NCBI GenBank assembly: GCA_029931535.1
Contig: JAQPZY010001610.1
Coordinates: forward strand, 558,001 to 622,000
Reading direction: 5' to 3'
Length of the DNA: 64,000 nt
Source: Margaritifera margaritifera
Lineage: Eukaryota; Mollusca; Bivalvia; Unionida; Margaritiferidae
A program made the position numbers and the translations under genes. Under the pieces are notes generated by a model, which made no database searches, was not told where the DNA came from, and saw only the letters and a program-made list of their open reading frames with translations. Position 1 is the stretch's first letter. Every line of letters starts with the position of its first letter. Shown here piece after piece: positions 10,540 to 21,049 of the stretch.

Positions 10540-11670
10540 AATTGCTAAAGTGCACAATAACCCCTCTGTTATATTTCATCACCTTGTTCGGTTACAGCAT
10601 CTGGATTGAAGACAAATAAAACTTTAGAACTTGACATCTTAGCGGCAATGCCAATATATCGCTCATGTATTTGTTTTCATGTAAGCAAGGATGATTGTGA
10701 ATGTTACAAAGCTACAACTTGCATTTTAACTATATTTAGTAGAACTTTTCCAATTTAACTGGGAACTATTTTAAATATATATTCATGTGTGGAAATAGAA
10801 CTTTTACAAGTTTGGATATGTTCACAAATTCTTAAGAAAAAAAAGAAATGGCTGTGTGAATAATTCATAAAAAAACTAAGGTAATTTTTGGGGGGATTTG
10901 TTGTAATATAGGGTACTTACATTCTTCTGCCACAAATAGTCCGACAGTTACAGGTCACATAACGTTAGCTCTAGGCTCCATACCCAACTGTAACCCTATA
11001 TGCCTTATGATAACAATAGCATGAGAAACTGGATTGTGTTTTTCTGTGTTATTCAGTTGTAATCAAGCCAATAAAGTAGTTAGATCAAATCTTTATGTTG
11101 TGTTATCATGCATTAGATATAGTAATTATACATTGTTTCATTGATAGAAATAAACTGTGACAGGGCTAGAAACATCTTTTTTGTCCAGCAGCTCAGTTTA
11201 CAATTTTGCTGGGTAAGTAAAATTCTCCGTCTCTTGCCCAGAATTCTATAAAGAATATGGAGTAAAAATCCAGATTTTTGGTTCTACTTTATGAAAATCT
11301 TTATTCCAGGCAAGAAGACCATTTAATTTTAAATTTTTTTTCCATGTGGAGATATTTGCTTATTTTAATCAAAACCAATTAAGTCTGCCAATTTTATTAT
11401 AGATGTTAATGATACTTAAACTTTCTTATTTGACATAACAATAATGAACATGTGAAACTTTATGTAGTTTCTGAATTATTTTGATTTATCCTCAACTACA
11501 CTTCACATCTCTCATATCTTTGCCATTCATCCAATAATATTGCCCTGGCCAGCTGTGAAAGCCTTAATTCAATCTACAGAAGTGGCCATGCTATAGAGTG
11601 GTCAGTTTAGGGAAGTTACTGTAGTAAAAAGTCACAGCAATGATGATAAAAAAAGGTAGTCTTCCAGCAT
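10540..11670. other. Intergenic sequence downstream of FKBPL
   Basis: No gene is seen. An AATAAA at about 10615 follows the 41-bp array and could belong to a relic LTR. On the minus strand, AATAAA candidates for FKBPL polyadenylation lie at 11393-11398 and 11300-11305, 270-370 bp beyond its stop codon. Confidence 0.4.
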
Positions 11671-11671
11671 T

Positions 11672-12754
11672 TTATGATTGTTCCTCTTGTCTTTGTTTCA
11701 CCTGAGTCAACAGACTCTTTACAACTTTATTGCCAGGTTCAATTTTAATAGCAGTCAACAAGTCATTTCTAGCATTGTATAAATCCCCTTGCTCTAGATA
11801 CGCCTGTGCCCGCCTATACAAACCTTTCACATTTTGCGTCTCAATATTCAAAGCCTTTGTACAATTTGCTTTTGCAGCATTGAAATTGCTATATTTCAGC
11901 TGACATGCAGCCAAGTTCAAATAGCACTGACAACGCAGAAGTTTAAATTCTGAGCAGACTGAAGATGGAATTAGGCTGTTAGGAGTCATGGAGATCAGGT
12001 ATCTCAGACTCTTGCTGAATCTCTTGAAGGAATGCTCAAAATTTCCAGTTTGGAATAACTCCACACCTTTTACCTTGTGGTTCTTAGCTACTGAAAATTT
12101 TTGCTCCATACTGAGATTCCAAATATGTCTATTTTCAAAACTTTTCAATTCAATTGTTACAACTGACTCGTTCTGTATTTCTGAAGTACTGGTATTTATT
12201 TTAGAGTCAACTTCAGAACTCAATAATTTGCCAAAATTTACATGACCATTATCATCTTCCACAAGGGTTTCCATCGAATCATCTTGACTACTGGTAATAC
12301 TTTTATGAATGATTCTGGAGATCTTGTGATCTTGACCTTCAGTTTGGACTCCTATATCTTCACAATGATTTTTTTTTAAAGTTTCATGATCTTCAGTGTT
12401 GGAAACATATCTAGTTATGGACAAAGTGCATATTTCACATTCTCTCATTGAGCAAATACATTTGTCAATTACTTCTGCCATCTCTGTATCACCCTCTCCA
12501 GTCTGCAGTGTAACATTGACTCCAACTGGGTAGCCAAAGTCAAGGTTGGAGAAAACCTCTGTTACTGTCATGGTAACAATACATTTTGTTCCAAGATCAC
12601 CTGGTTTTCTGTAACCTTTACCGGGATGAAGAACTCTCTTTCTAAATGTTCCGAATGATGTGCTCCATTCAACTTGACTTGAATATTGACTGGTTGAAGT
12701 TTTCTCTTTGTATTCTGATGCATAGAATGTGTCTCTCATCACATCTTCTTCCAT
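11672..12754 (-). CDS. FKBPL: FKBPL-like protein: degenerate FKBP fold plus TPR repeats
   Basis: A 360-residue protein in a single open exon. Residues 33-115 resemble the divergent FKBP-like domain of FK506-binding protein-like: FRKRVLHPGKGYRKPGDLG, and AEVIDKCICSMRECEI in the position of the family's 'ELIEKC..SM..GE' element. The aromatic pocket needed for FK506 binding and prolyl isomerase activity is not evident. Residues 120-210 are acidic and low complexity. About 222-341 form three tetratricopeptide repeats (KGVELFQTGNFEHSFKRF, CYLNLAACQLKYSNFNAAKA, LYRRAQAYLEQGDLYNARND). In vertebrates FKBPL is an Hsp90-associated cochaperone acting in the nucleus and cytoplasm (family knowledge). The start at 12754 is the first methionine after a probable splice acceptor at 12770. 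Human FKBPL is of similar length. Another TPR-immunophilin is the main alternative. Confidence 0.8.
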   Translation of the reverse strand: MEEDVMRDTFYASEYKEKTSTSQYSSQVEWSTSFGTFRKRVLHPGKGYRKPGDLGTKCIVTMTVTEVFSNLDFGYPVGVNVTLQTGEGDTEMAEVIDKCICSMRECEICTLSITRYVSNTEDHETLKKNHCEDIGVQTEGQDHKISRIIHKSITSSQDDSMETLVEDDNGHVNFGKLLSSEVDSKINTSTSEIQNESVVTIELKSFENRHIWNLSMEQKFSVAKNHKVKGVELFQTGNFEHSFKRFSKSLRYLISMTPNSLIPSSVCSEFKLLRCQCYLNLAACQLKYSNFNAAKANCTKALNIETQNVKGLYRRAQAYLEQGDLYNARNDLLTAIKIEPGNKVVKSLLTQVKQRQEEQS

Positions 12755-12771
12755 GATGAAGGGCTAAGGCT
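12755..12771 (-). promoter_or_regulatory. Short 5' UTR with probable 3' splice acceptor for FKBPL
   Basis: On the minus strand, TTTCATTAATTTGCAG precedes the start codon by 15 bases, a good invertebrate acceptor (pyrimidine-rich, CAG). This implies that the coding sequence lies in one exon preceded by an untranslated exon further right. The upstream exon itself was not identified. Confidence 0.5.
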
Positions 12772-12779
12772 GCAAATTA

Positions 12780-13885
12780 ATGAAATACTTTATCATATAG
12801 GTATCAAAATATCTCAATATGCACAAACATTTCTTCTATAGTCTCTCTTCCTTAATTTCAGACAATAAAATCTTGTCCAACTATACTATTTATTATTATT
12901 ATTAATATTATTATTATTGTTTTCATTATTTTTGCTACCACTGCTACAAAGTGGTAATACTAGTTTTGGATCACACATACAAAATTACAATTACAGAGCG
13001 TAAGTAAACAGTACGTTTATGACAAAAATGTATAGGGTATCTTTTAACAATAATCATATACAGTATGGCACAGATGAACTATTCTTTTTATTACTTCCCT
13101 TGGTTTTGGTCATTCACAATTGCTCCATCTTTTGATCAAGATGCATTGTGACTGCTAAACATGACACCCATTTCCTATTTTCAATTGCACTTGTATAAAA
13201 TTTATCTTTTATACAGATGTAAAACATATAACAGACATGTAAAATTCTGTATAGTCACATCACTTTTGTCGTCATTGTTTTGTGAATGCGTGAATAGTGT
13301 AAAAAAAAGTACAAACAGTATAAAAACTGGATGAACAGTAAATTGTGAAAAATATATAAGGTTCATAATTCATTTGACTTTTCTTTCTGTTCATAGTAAA
13401 ATCGATAAGAAAATGTTACTTGGTGAACCAATCAACTGCAGCTGAGTGGGTGAACCATTGCTTGCAGTAAAATATGCAAATTTTAATTTCTCTGAAGGAA
13501 GACAAATAAGATGCAATGAACTTTACATTAGCTCTTGTTTGAGACCAAACTTTGTCCAATCGTTATAAATTACGACTTTCATAGTTATTTGACCAGTTGC
13601 TGATAATCAGTTCCTGTTTTCAACCTGGAAAAAGTGATAAAAAGTGGAAAGTGGGCCTCTGCTCATTGTACCAGAAATTTGATAAGCTATTGATTGGTCA
13701 CAACATTTTTTATCAGTTAGAAAATACAATACTTGACACAATAAAAGTATTTAAGCCAGAGATGTGAAAATGACACACAAATATTGTGAAAATAAGCATG
13801 TACGGAAAATAAGCACACACATGCCCTCCAATATTTTTAGTACAAAAGTGCATGCATATGTGTCAAAGAAAATCAATGCCTATTA
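12780..13885. other. AT-rich intergenic sequence with ATT microsatellite
   Basis: Upstream of FKBPL. An ATT/TTA run lies at about 12888-12921. No coding exon or recognisable mobile element was seen. The untranslated first exon and promoter of FKBPL should lie here or further right. Confidence 0.5.
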
Positions 13886-13889
13886 TGCC

Positions 13890-14446
13890 AAACTTTCTTT
13901 TTGATGATTTGTCTGTCCCAGTTATTGTGATTAGCACAACTATTTATCTATTTACAGTACCTAGTAATTACTAACTCTCTTTCTGATGATTTGTCTGTCC
14001 CAGTTATTGTTATTAGCACAACTATTTATCTATTTACAGTACCTAGTAATTACTTTCTTTCTGATGATTTGTCTGTCCCAGTTATTGTGATTAGCACAAC
14101 TATTTATCTATTTACAGTACCAAGTAATTACTTTCTTTCTGATGATTTGTCTGTCCCAGTTATTGTGATTAGCACAACTATTTATCTATTTACAGTACCT
14201 AGTAATTACTTTCTTTCTGATGATTTGTCTGTCCCAGTTATTGTGATTAGCACAACTATTTATCTATTTACAGTACCTAGTAATTACTTTCTTTCTGATG
14301 ATTTGTCTGTCCCAGTTATTGTGATTAGCACAACTATTTATCTATTTACAGTACCTAGTAATTACTTTCTTTCTGATGATTTGTCTGTCCCAGTTATTGT
14401 GATTAGCACAACTATTTATCTATTTACAGTACCTAGTAATTGCTAA
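13890..14446. repeat. 78-bp tandem array, seven near-identical copies
   Basis: The unit contains GATGATTTGTCTGTCCCAGT and 'ctatttacagtacctagtaatt'. Seven copies in direct order differ at only a few bases. Because 78 is divisible by three and the unit lacks a stop in one frame, it gives a spurious 151-codon frame with a 26-residue period. Nothing supports translation. High identity suggests recent amplification or homogenisation. Confidence 0.95.
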
Positions 14447-14668
14447 ATTTCATGTTTTCTATCTCTTCCTTTCATGATCAATTATACTTATGTAAAATGC
14501 TGGAACAGTTGCTAAATAAGCTAAAATATAAAAACTCAGTTATATTGTGATGCATTTCACTGTTGATAATCTCAGATAAAAATAAATACATACGACCTTC
14601 ACTAAATACATACAACCTTCGCTAATTAAAAAATAAGGCTATATACTATCCAAATTTTACACCATATA

Positions 14669-14884
14669 CCGTATATACTCGCGTATAATACCATATCAAC
14701 TGCAAACTGCATAGACCCAGATCTGCCACTGCATAATGTGCCGGCAGATCTGGATCATGCAGTTTGTAAGGACTAATCAGTAGAACAAACAACATAGACC
14801 CTGATCTGCTGGCACATTATGCGATGGCAGATCAGGGTCTATGTTGTTTGCATTTGGACCCGGCTTTTACATGAGTATACATGG
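14669..14884. mobile_element. Double-hairpin MITE, copy 2
   Basis: Same family as 3208-3414, flanked by TA. The left end CCGTATATACTCGCGTATAA matches, inverted, the right end around 'ttttacatgagtatacatgg'. Both internal hairpins are intact, with arms around 'gcatagacccagatctgcc' and 'acatagaccctgatctgc'. Confidence 0.8.
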
Positions 14885-14889
14885 TAACC

Positions 14890-15490
14890 TCTGAAATGGC
14901 GAGAAGTTTTGGAACACAAATGTCATAGGTGTCCACATGACTATCATTACTCTTATTTCTAAATCAAACAATCAAACACGATCACAAAGTAACCACAAGT
15001 TAAATGAGTCTAAAATTTAGTCCACCCAATTTATGCCACCCAAGATTACAATCATAGCTAATCCCAGTTTTTCTGCAATAATTTTGTATATGAGATCTTT
15101 TTGAGCAATAAACACAAGATACCGAAATAACATCAGCTTGTAAATCTATTCAAAAATTAATGACTTGGAAAAGCTAGGCTTGGTTTGACTACACCATGAG
15201 TCTTGTATGGTCTAGGAGAAAAATGCTATGATGTTTTCTTGGTATCGCCACCTACTGGGACAATCCCTGCAACTCTCTTAACTGGCCTCCATTTTTATGC
15301 CAGAATCCGTGGTAACTCTTCATACACCCTAATCATTTCGCAGAATAAACTTATTCCAATTAAGGATATGATCTTTCATAGCAGTTGATATTGGAAAATA
15401 TTCAGATTTAGGGTCTGTACAATTTGTTTCCAAACTGGAATTATGGATATTGATGGAAACAGAAATAACACCAGTATTTGCTCATCTTAT
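14890..15490. other. Intergenic sequence, no feature recognised
   Basis: A 61-codon open frame at 15203-15388 lacks similarity to anything I recognise. It lies just before a LINE fragment and may be part of a decayed retroelement. Confidence 0.4.
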
Positions 15491-15780
15491 GCAAGAACAA
15501 CCACTGCCAATTGAACTCTCTGCTTTCTTCAAAGAAGCATCAAAACCAAACATACAGGAATAGACAAAACTGTTTATAAAGCCTTGGTTAGACCACATCT
15601 TGAATACATGTTCACCTCCACAGTCTGGGGCCCACAATAAATTTGAACATTAAAAAAAAAAATGGAAAAATTCATAGCAGAGCAGTAAAGAAAATAATAA
15701 TTGCAAACTGCTAGTGTAACTGATATGCAAAACAAATTAAATTGGCAATATTGTGGATATTCTTTTACCACCTTATATAA
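15490..15780 (+). pseudogene. LINE reverse transcriptase C-terminal fragment
   Basis: Frames on the plus strand give VYKALVRPHLEY followed by STVWGPQ, then a lysine-rich stretch with HSRAVKK and finally SVTDMQNKLNW. This is the order typical of the C-terminal end of non-LTR (jockey/CR1/L2-type) reverse transcriptases: 'AYK.LVRP.LEY...VWdP', 'kiE.vQRRAar', 'SsvT.ML..L.W'. Frameshifts and the absence of the rest of the protein mark it as a dead fragment. Confidence 0.65.
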
Positions 15781-16715
15781 GCCAACTGACCAGAATGACC
15801 AGATGCATGCACTCTCTTTCATTCATCCAGATTCAGGTAATGGCCAGTTATTATAAATACTCCTCGTTTTCTCTGGTCATTGTAAAGTAGTATAAACTTC
15901 CCCAAAATACTGCCGCTTACCTGAATTCTCTTCCTTCAAGTCAGCAGTTTGTGTAATCTATCATTTTATACCCAAAACACCATTGATATATTAGACTTTT
16001 GCCTTCATCATTTGACTTTTACTCTTTCTTCTCTAATATTCACAGATGTGCAACTGTACATAATCCATGAGAGAGGGTGCTGCAGTATGGATGTACATAT
16101 TTGAGAACCAGTGCTCGCTGCGTAACAATTGTCACCATAGTCCATGATAGGGCTAATATCTCAAGAAAAGACACAAATGTTTACTTATTATACATACATT
16201 TATAAGTACCTCCCAAAATCATCTTTTTGTGAGATATTAGCACTATGGTGACATATGGTGTGCGACGAAAACTGATCCTCTGCCAAAAAGTTAACAATAC
16301 AAGTTTTTGGGTTGCTTGTCTTTATTTTTCATGTAAACACTTAAACTATAAGCTATTTGTATAGTGGACTGAATCAGTGGAATGGAGGTAATCACTGGAT
16401 AGACAGTAAAAGTTGGTTTAATTCATCTTTTAAGTCACTTAATTGACTTATTAATTGACTACACACCCTTTATTGTTCCGAAATTGTGTCAATCATCAGA
16501 ACGTACAGTAAAAGTTGGTTTAATTCATATTTTGTCGCTTAATTCATTTTTTAATTGACTGCTCATCTGTTATTGTCATCCCTTTTATCCTATTTCTTTT
16601 GCTAATCATTGTCATTGTTCGTTTATTGCTAATGTAAAGAAATCACGCCTGCCTTTTGATTATGCAAACATTTTATAATTAAGCAGTCAAGTTTTGATAT
16701 AAAAGTGTTATAAAA
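15780..16715. other. Intergenic sequence with a short local duplication
   Basis: No gene is seen. A phrase with 'cagtaaaagttggtttaattcat' followed by 'acttaattgacttattaattgact' occurs twice (about 16406-16470 and 16507-16562), an approximately 100-bp tandem duplication. Confidence 0.5.
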
Positions 16716-16717
16716 TA

Positions 16718-17515
16718 CCGTATTTTGGTGTGTATAACGCGCATCCCGATTTTCGACCCAAAATGAGTGGAAAAAACGTAGTTCTGCCATGAATAAATGA
16801 AGACAAAATTAATTACATCCACAGTTATCGAATATTGAACATTTGAAAAATATTTTCCGACTTCATACATTAATTGATTACTTTGTTTCACAACGTGTCA
16901 GTGTTACCATAACAAAGAAACTGTAGTCGCAAAAAATATGTCTCCTAAAGGTGCCTCTGATGAGAACATTAACACTGCTTGAATTCTACACATTTTATAT
17001 TTCAATTCAACCAAGAATAAATGAAGAAAAAATGTATTAGATCAACAGTTATGGAATACTGAACATTTACAGAACAGGTACGGTAATCCTCACAGTGGTA
17101 TTTGTTCCGCTCCAATGCGGCACTTTGCACAGCTTTTGAACAAGTTACCAGTCGTTATGTACATGTATTTCCGGTCGAGGCACAGAACAAAACGCTACAC
17201 AGTGATGTGAAATGAAACCAGTTTATTAACATAAGCAATCAAAGAACAAGACTATCAAGGTTTGTTAGCATTATTTATTTCTTTAATAAGGCTAGTACCG
17301 GTAAACAATTTAGTTACAATGCAATGTGCAACAGATTTAATGTTTCACAAGGAATGAATGTGACACATGTAGGCGGCTATAGTGACTTCATCCTCTCGAA
17401 AGATTGACCCGGAAATTTTTTTTTTTTTAATTAGTTCTTGTATAAAATGCGCACCCCCGACATAAGATAATAAAATTAGGTGAAAAAACTGCACGTTATA
17501 CACACCAAAATACGG
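16718..17515. mobile_element. Non-autonomous Tc1/mariner-type (Tigger-like) transposon
   Basis: The left end CCGTATTTTGGTGTGTATAA at 16718 is repeated in perfect inverted orientation at 17496-17515, and TA flanks both ends. Subterminal sequence is also related (GCGCATCCCGA on the left, GCGCACCCCCGAC on the right). The 798-bp interior has no transposase but carries an internal pair of related 60-bp segments around 'gaataaatgaag' at 16791 and 17015. TIR sequence and TA target fit Tigger/pogo-like elements. Confidence 0.8.
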
Positions 17516-17547
17516 TATTGATATTATCACATACATAAGCAGGAAGG

Positions 17548-17655
17548 ATGGATCAATATCCATGTGTTATGTGTTCAAGTGAATATAAAACTGATGCTTT
17601 GCAATGCACAAATTGTAAAGAATGGGTTCCCAGTGATAGTATTCCCATAAATTAA
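17548..17655 (+). pseudogene. Short PHD-like zinc-finger fragment
   Basis: A 35-codon reading starts with a methionine and contains YPCVMCSSEY then LQCTNCKEWV, that is C-x2-C, ten residues, C-x2-C-x2-W. Similar PHD-like fingers occur in ORF1 or gag regions of invertebrate retroelements, which is the more likely source. Only half of a PHD finger is present before the stop. It lies 30 bp outside the TIR transposon. Confidence 0.3.
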
Positions 17656-17659
17656 AAGA

Positions 17660-18488
17660 CTCGACATCATGGTCTTGCAATTACTTCCAATTTCTTTGAA
17701 AGAATTATGCTTTAATTGGACAAAAAAGAGACTCGTTTTTAAAGTGATATAATAAGATGGTTCGAAATTATGAGTAATACATTTGTCCCCTGGGGATAAT
17801 AATAATATCAGACAGTACCCCCAATTTATTTCCTAATAAATAATTAGATCTATGATTATATAGTCTTATAAAAAAATTATCATCCCATCCCATTTTGACT
17901 CCACTTTGTTTTGACAAGGTGTCATAAATGCCCAGTTCTCAAGAGAATACAATCGTCAATAATGTGATTACCACAACATTTGTTTACATTGGTCAGCACT
18001 GTTGCATATAGACAGAAAATTTTCTCAAAAATCATATCATTACCAGCTGTGAATTGGAACAACGATTACATACCATGAAGAAAATTCCATTTCACTAATG
18101 CTCTTTATTCCAATCAGAAAGTCCTCATAAAAATCCTTACTAACTACTACGAAGGGGCAAATCAACTTCACACCATAACAAACATCAAGTCAGCTACTCA
18201 TCATGTGCTAGAAACATGACTCACACTGGATAACTGCATCTGTAACACTGTTTAGAATGGTATACTGCTTTATAAAGTTTAATGTGGAGCTGTCGTTACT
18301 GATCTTCAGATGTGGCTCTTTGTTATTATAAACTGTGTATATTCACAAGACAAACATACTTTTACCATATATTTTATAGTTAAATCAGCAGCTTCTACCT
18401 TTTTCCTTATTTATATAAAAGTATTAGTCTTTTCTATCCAACGACAAATAAGCAATTTTACTTTAACAGTACATTTTTTCCATATCCT
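17660..18488. other. Intergenic sequence, no gene recognised
   Basis: Some open stretches near 18000-18220 have a protein-like look but no recognisable motif. They may be the continuation of the retroelement that supplied the zinc-finger fragment. Confidence 0.35.
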
Positions 18489-20133
18489 TTAACCCTTTTC
18501 ATACTGAAGCCCAATCAGACATTCAGTTGTGTAGAACTGGAATTTTTTTTCAGTCAGTGGTGTATCAGCATGAGAGAATGCAGTGATGTTGGTCAATCTG
18601 GCTTTACTGGACAATTTTTTCAAATAATTTTTCAATGTTGTATACCATTTTAAAAAGCATAAAATTTTCTTTAAAGTCATATATTTTGTCACTTACATTC
18701 TTTTCTGTAACTTACTTTCAATGCAATTTTCCTATCTGCAATATTCATTTTACCTCCAATATGTAAGTGTATAAAATGGGGGGAATTTTATACCATTTAA
18801 GAAAGTGAAAAAATAATAAAAATCCATAAAAAATGTCAAAGGTTATTACAATTTTATTAAATTTACTTGCATGAGGACTGGAGGGCAAACAGAATGAACC
18901 TTATTGGCAAGTCGAGAAAGCTTTTCATTTTGGTTCAGTATTTTTATTCCATAATAAATTCTAATGTAATAATATCAGTGTTTTGTTGGGTTTATTTTGG
19001 TCCATTTTTTCATGTTTGCAGTAATATTTCATAATAGTATGCACACATACAACATCAGTATATTGGTGAACTTTATGAAAAGTGAAGTTCTCAAAATGTC
19101 AAGTTACCTTCAAAAGCATCCAAGTCTTCATCATTGTCAATATCAGAGTCAAAAATATCACATAACTAGTTATTATCTGCTCAGATCATTTGATGTAAGC
19201 AAGATCACAATCCTGACTGCCTAAAATATAAATTTCCCCTAACAAAATTGTCTATATTTTGATCAAAATTGGCATCCATATCACTGCTGCTTCAGTACTG
19301 TTTGCCATTTTGATCTCCACACGTTAAATTTCAGTTTTGAAATAAAATTTTCTACTAACCAGTTATCATCATCTCTGTTCATTTTGTCCAAGTCAAGATC
19401 ATGATCTACACTGCCTAAAACATCAATTTTTGCCAAGAATTGTTTATATTTTCATCAAAATCAGAATCAACATCACTGCCTTAACTTGCTGCTTCAGCGC
19501 TGTCTATCATGTAGATCTCGTTAAAACTCGTGTTTGAAATCAAATTTTCAAATAACCAGTTATCATCAGCGATGTTCATTTTGAAGAAGTAAAGATAACG
19601 ATCCCCGCTGCCTAAAATGTCAATTTTCCACACAAAATGGTCTTTATTTTCAAATAATTCAGCATGCACATAACTGCCATCACTTCCCTCTTCAGTATAT
19701 GACTGCCATTATTGATCTCCGCACATGAAATCAAGATTTTTAAATAAAAAAATTTCCAGTTTTGGTGGTCTTTTAAATTCATTCTGTTAATGCATTTATG
19801 TACCTTCTAGCTTTATTTCCTTCTTTTCAGAAGAGTACACATAAAATGATGACGTATTATATGGTTAAATGCACACTTGGACTCGGGTCACAATTATTAC
19901 TTTCAGTTCAGTACCCATGAATGTAGTCCAAGTCTATTCACTTGAAGCGCGTCAAAACAAGTTACATAATGCACAGACTCGCTGACAAGGGGGTTGCAAG
20001 GTTGTATGCATGTCAAGAAGAGTATGAGGGAATATATCACTGACATTGTATATGCATGTTTTAGTAAAAGAACTATGTTTCAAATAAAATGCGAGGAATC
20101 ACTATGAATAGAGTAAATTTCTCAAAAGGTTAA
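18489..20133. mobile_element. Candidate piggyBac-like element bounded by TTAA
   Basis: The left border reads TTAACCCTTTTCATAC (18489) and the right border, complemented, reads TTAACCTTTTGAGAAA (20133). TTAA at both edges and a short CC(C)TTTT terminal repeat match the piggyBac pattern. Inside, on the minus strand, an acidic repeat (19195-19760) resembles the acidic N-terminal region of piggyBac transposases, but no DDD catalytic core was found. The short inverted repeat and common TTAA could coincide by chance in AT-rich DNA. Confidence 0.4.
19195..19760 (-). repeat. Three diverged ~190-bp tandem units with acidic coding potential
   Basis: Three units share 'taaccagttatcatca', 'ttcattttg' and 'ctgcctaaaa' landmarks. 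On the minus strand parts of each read as Asp-rich peptides such as DHDLDLDKMNRDDDNWL (middle unit) and MNIADDNWLFENLIS (last unit), with frame breaks between them. The repeated reading is not explained by base composition alone, so the ancestor was probably coding. Confidence 0.55.
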
Positions 20134-20139
20134 AGTTAT

Positions 20140-21045
20140 ATGCTTAAGTGCATCAAAACTGAAAACTCCAGGATAATATCTAGTAGAAACATCTTGCATA
20201 AAATTTCCCAAGTCCATTCCGTTGATTCCCTCTTCCAGTGATTCCATCCACCCGCTATTTGTATTGTGAATTCAAAACAGATATAGACATACCTGTACTA
20301 CCTATCTACAAGACAGCGAGTGTAGCGGAAATCAGGTGGAGACGGTTACTGAGCTCTCATCGAAAATATGTGACTGTATTTAAAATAATGACCAAACTTA
20401 TAGCAAATTCAATACAGATATTTTACCCAGTCTTATCAACTATTTGGTATAAAATGCATATTATGTTTCCTAATTTTGTGATTTCATCTCATAGAACTAC
20501 GAAAATCCACCCTTCATAGTGCTTGTTCTTTGCGAGAGTCATATGCCACCGCTTTACAACCTGACAAGAAATTTGTGAATGACGTTTTAGACTGGTTCTA
20601 ACAAAGTAACCTAACTTTGCCTTAAAAATATAACTGTAGTCAGATAAAACCATTCTACAAAATGGATTCTCTAGTCGGCTGCTGGTGTGTTGGCAATATG
20701 AATTTGCCATAAAATCGTTGAATAAGCACTCAATTTAGTGGCAGTAATTAATAGGTTAGTAGTTTATAAGTCAACTAAGTACTTGGGATGATTTTATCTT
20801 TCCGATCCAAAAATAATGTTTGTTAAAGAAACGTGTCACCGGGATTGTCTACATCGAGTCATATCCTCATTCTTGAAGTCAATGATTTACAGATGAAATC
20901 ACTTTAATTTTATATTTGATGGTTTCCTGATGTTTCCAAATGATATATTAGTATGTTATGTAATTATATATTACTAATACACTAATGTTACAATAAACCA
21001 AAGGTATTTTAATACGCAACATTTTACAGTACGTTCTTCATTAGA
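20140..21045. other. Intergenic sequence, no feature recognised
   Basis: Two opposing frames (20238-20519 and 20489-20710) overlap and show no recognisable motif. No repeat structure was seen. Confidence 0.4.
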
Positions 21046-21049
21046 TTAG

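Noticed and set aside
6800..10700. Complete LTR retrotransposon with paired LTRs
   Set aside because: I could not find matching direct repeats on both sides of the pol region; only the internal part is supported.
13991..14446. A 151-codon open frame with a perfect 26-residue repeat
   Set aside because: It is the open frame of a 78-bp DNA satellite; the repeat continues outside the frame and there is no gene context.
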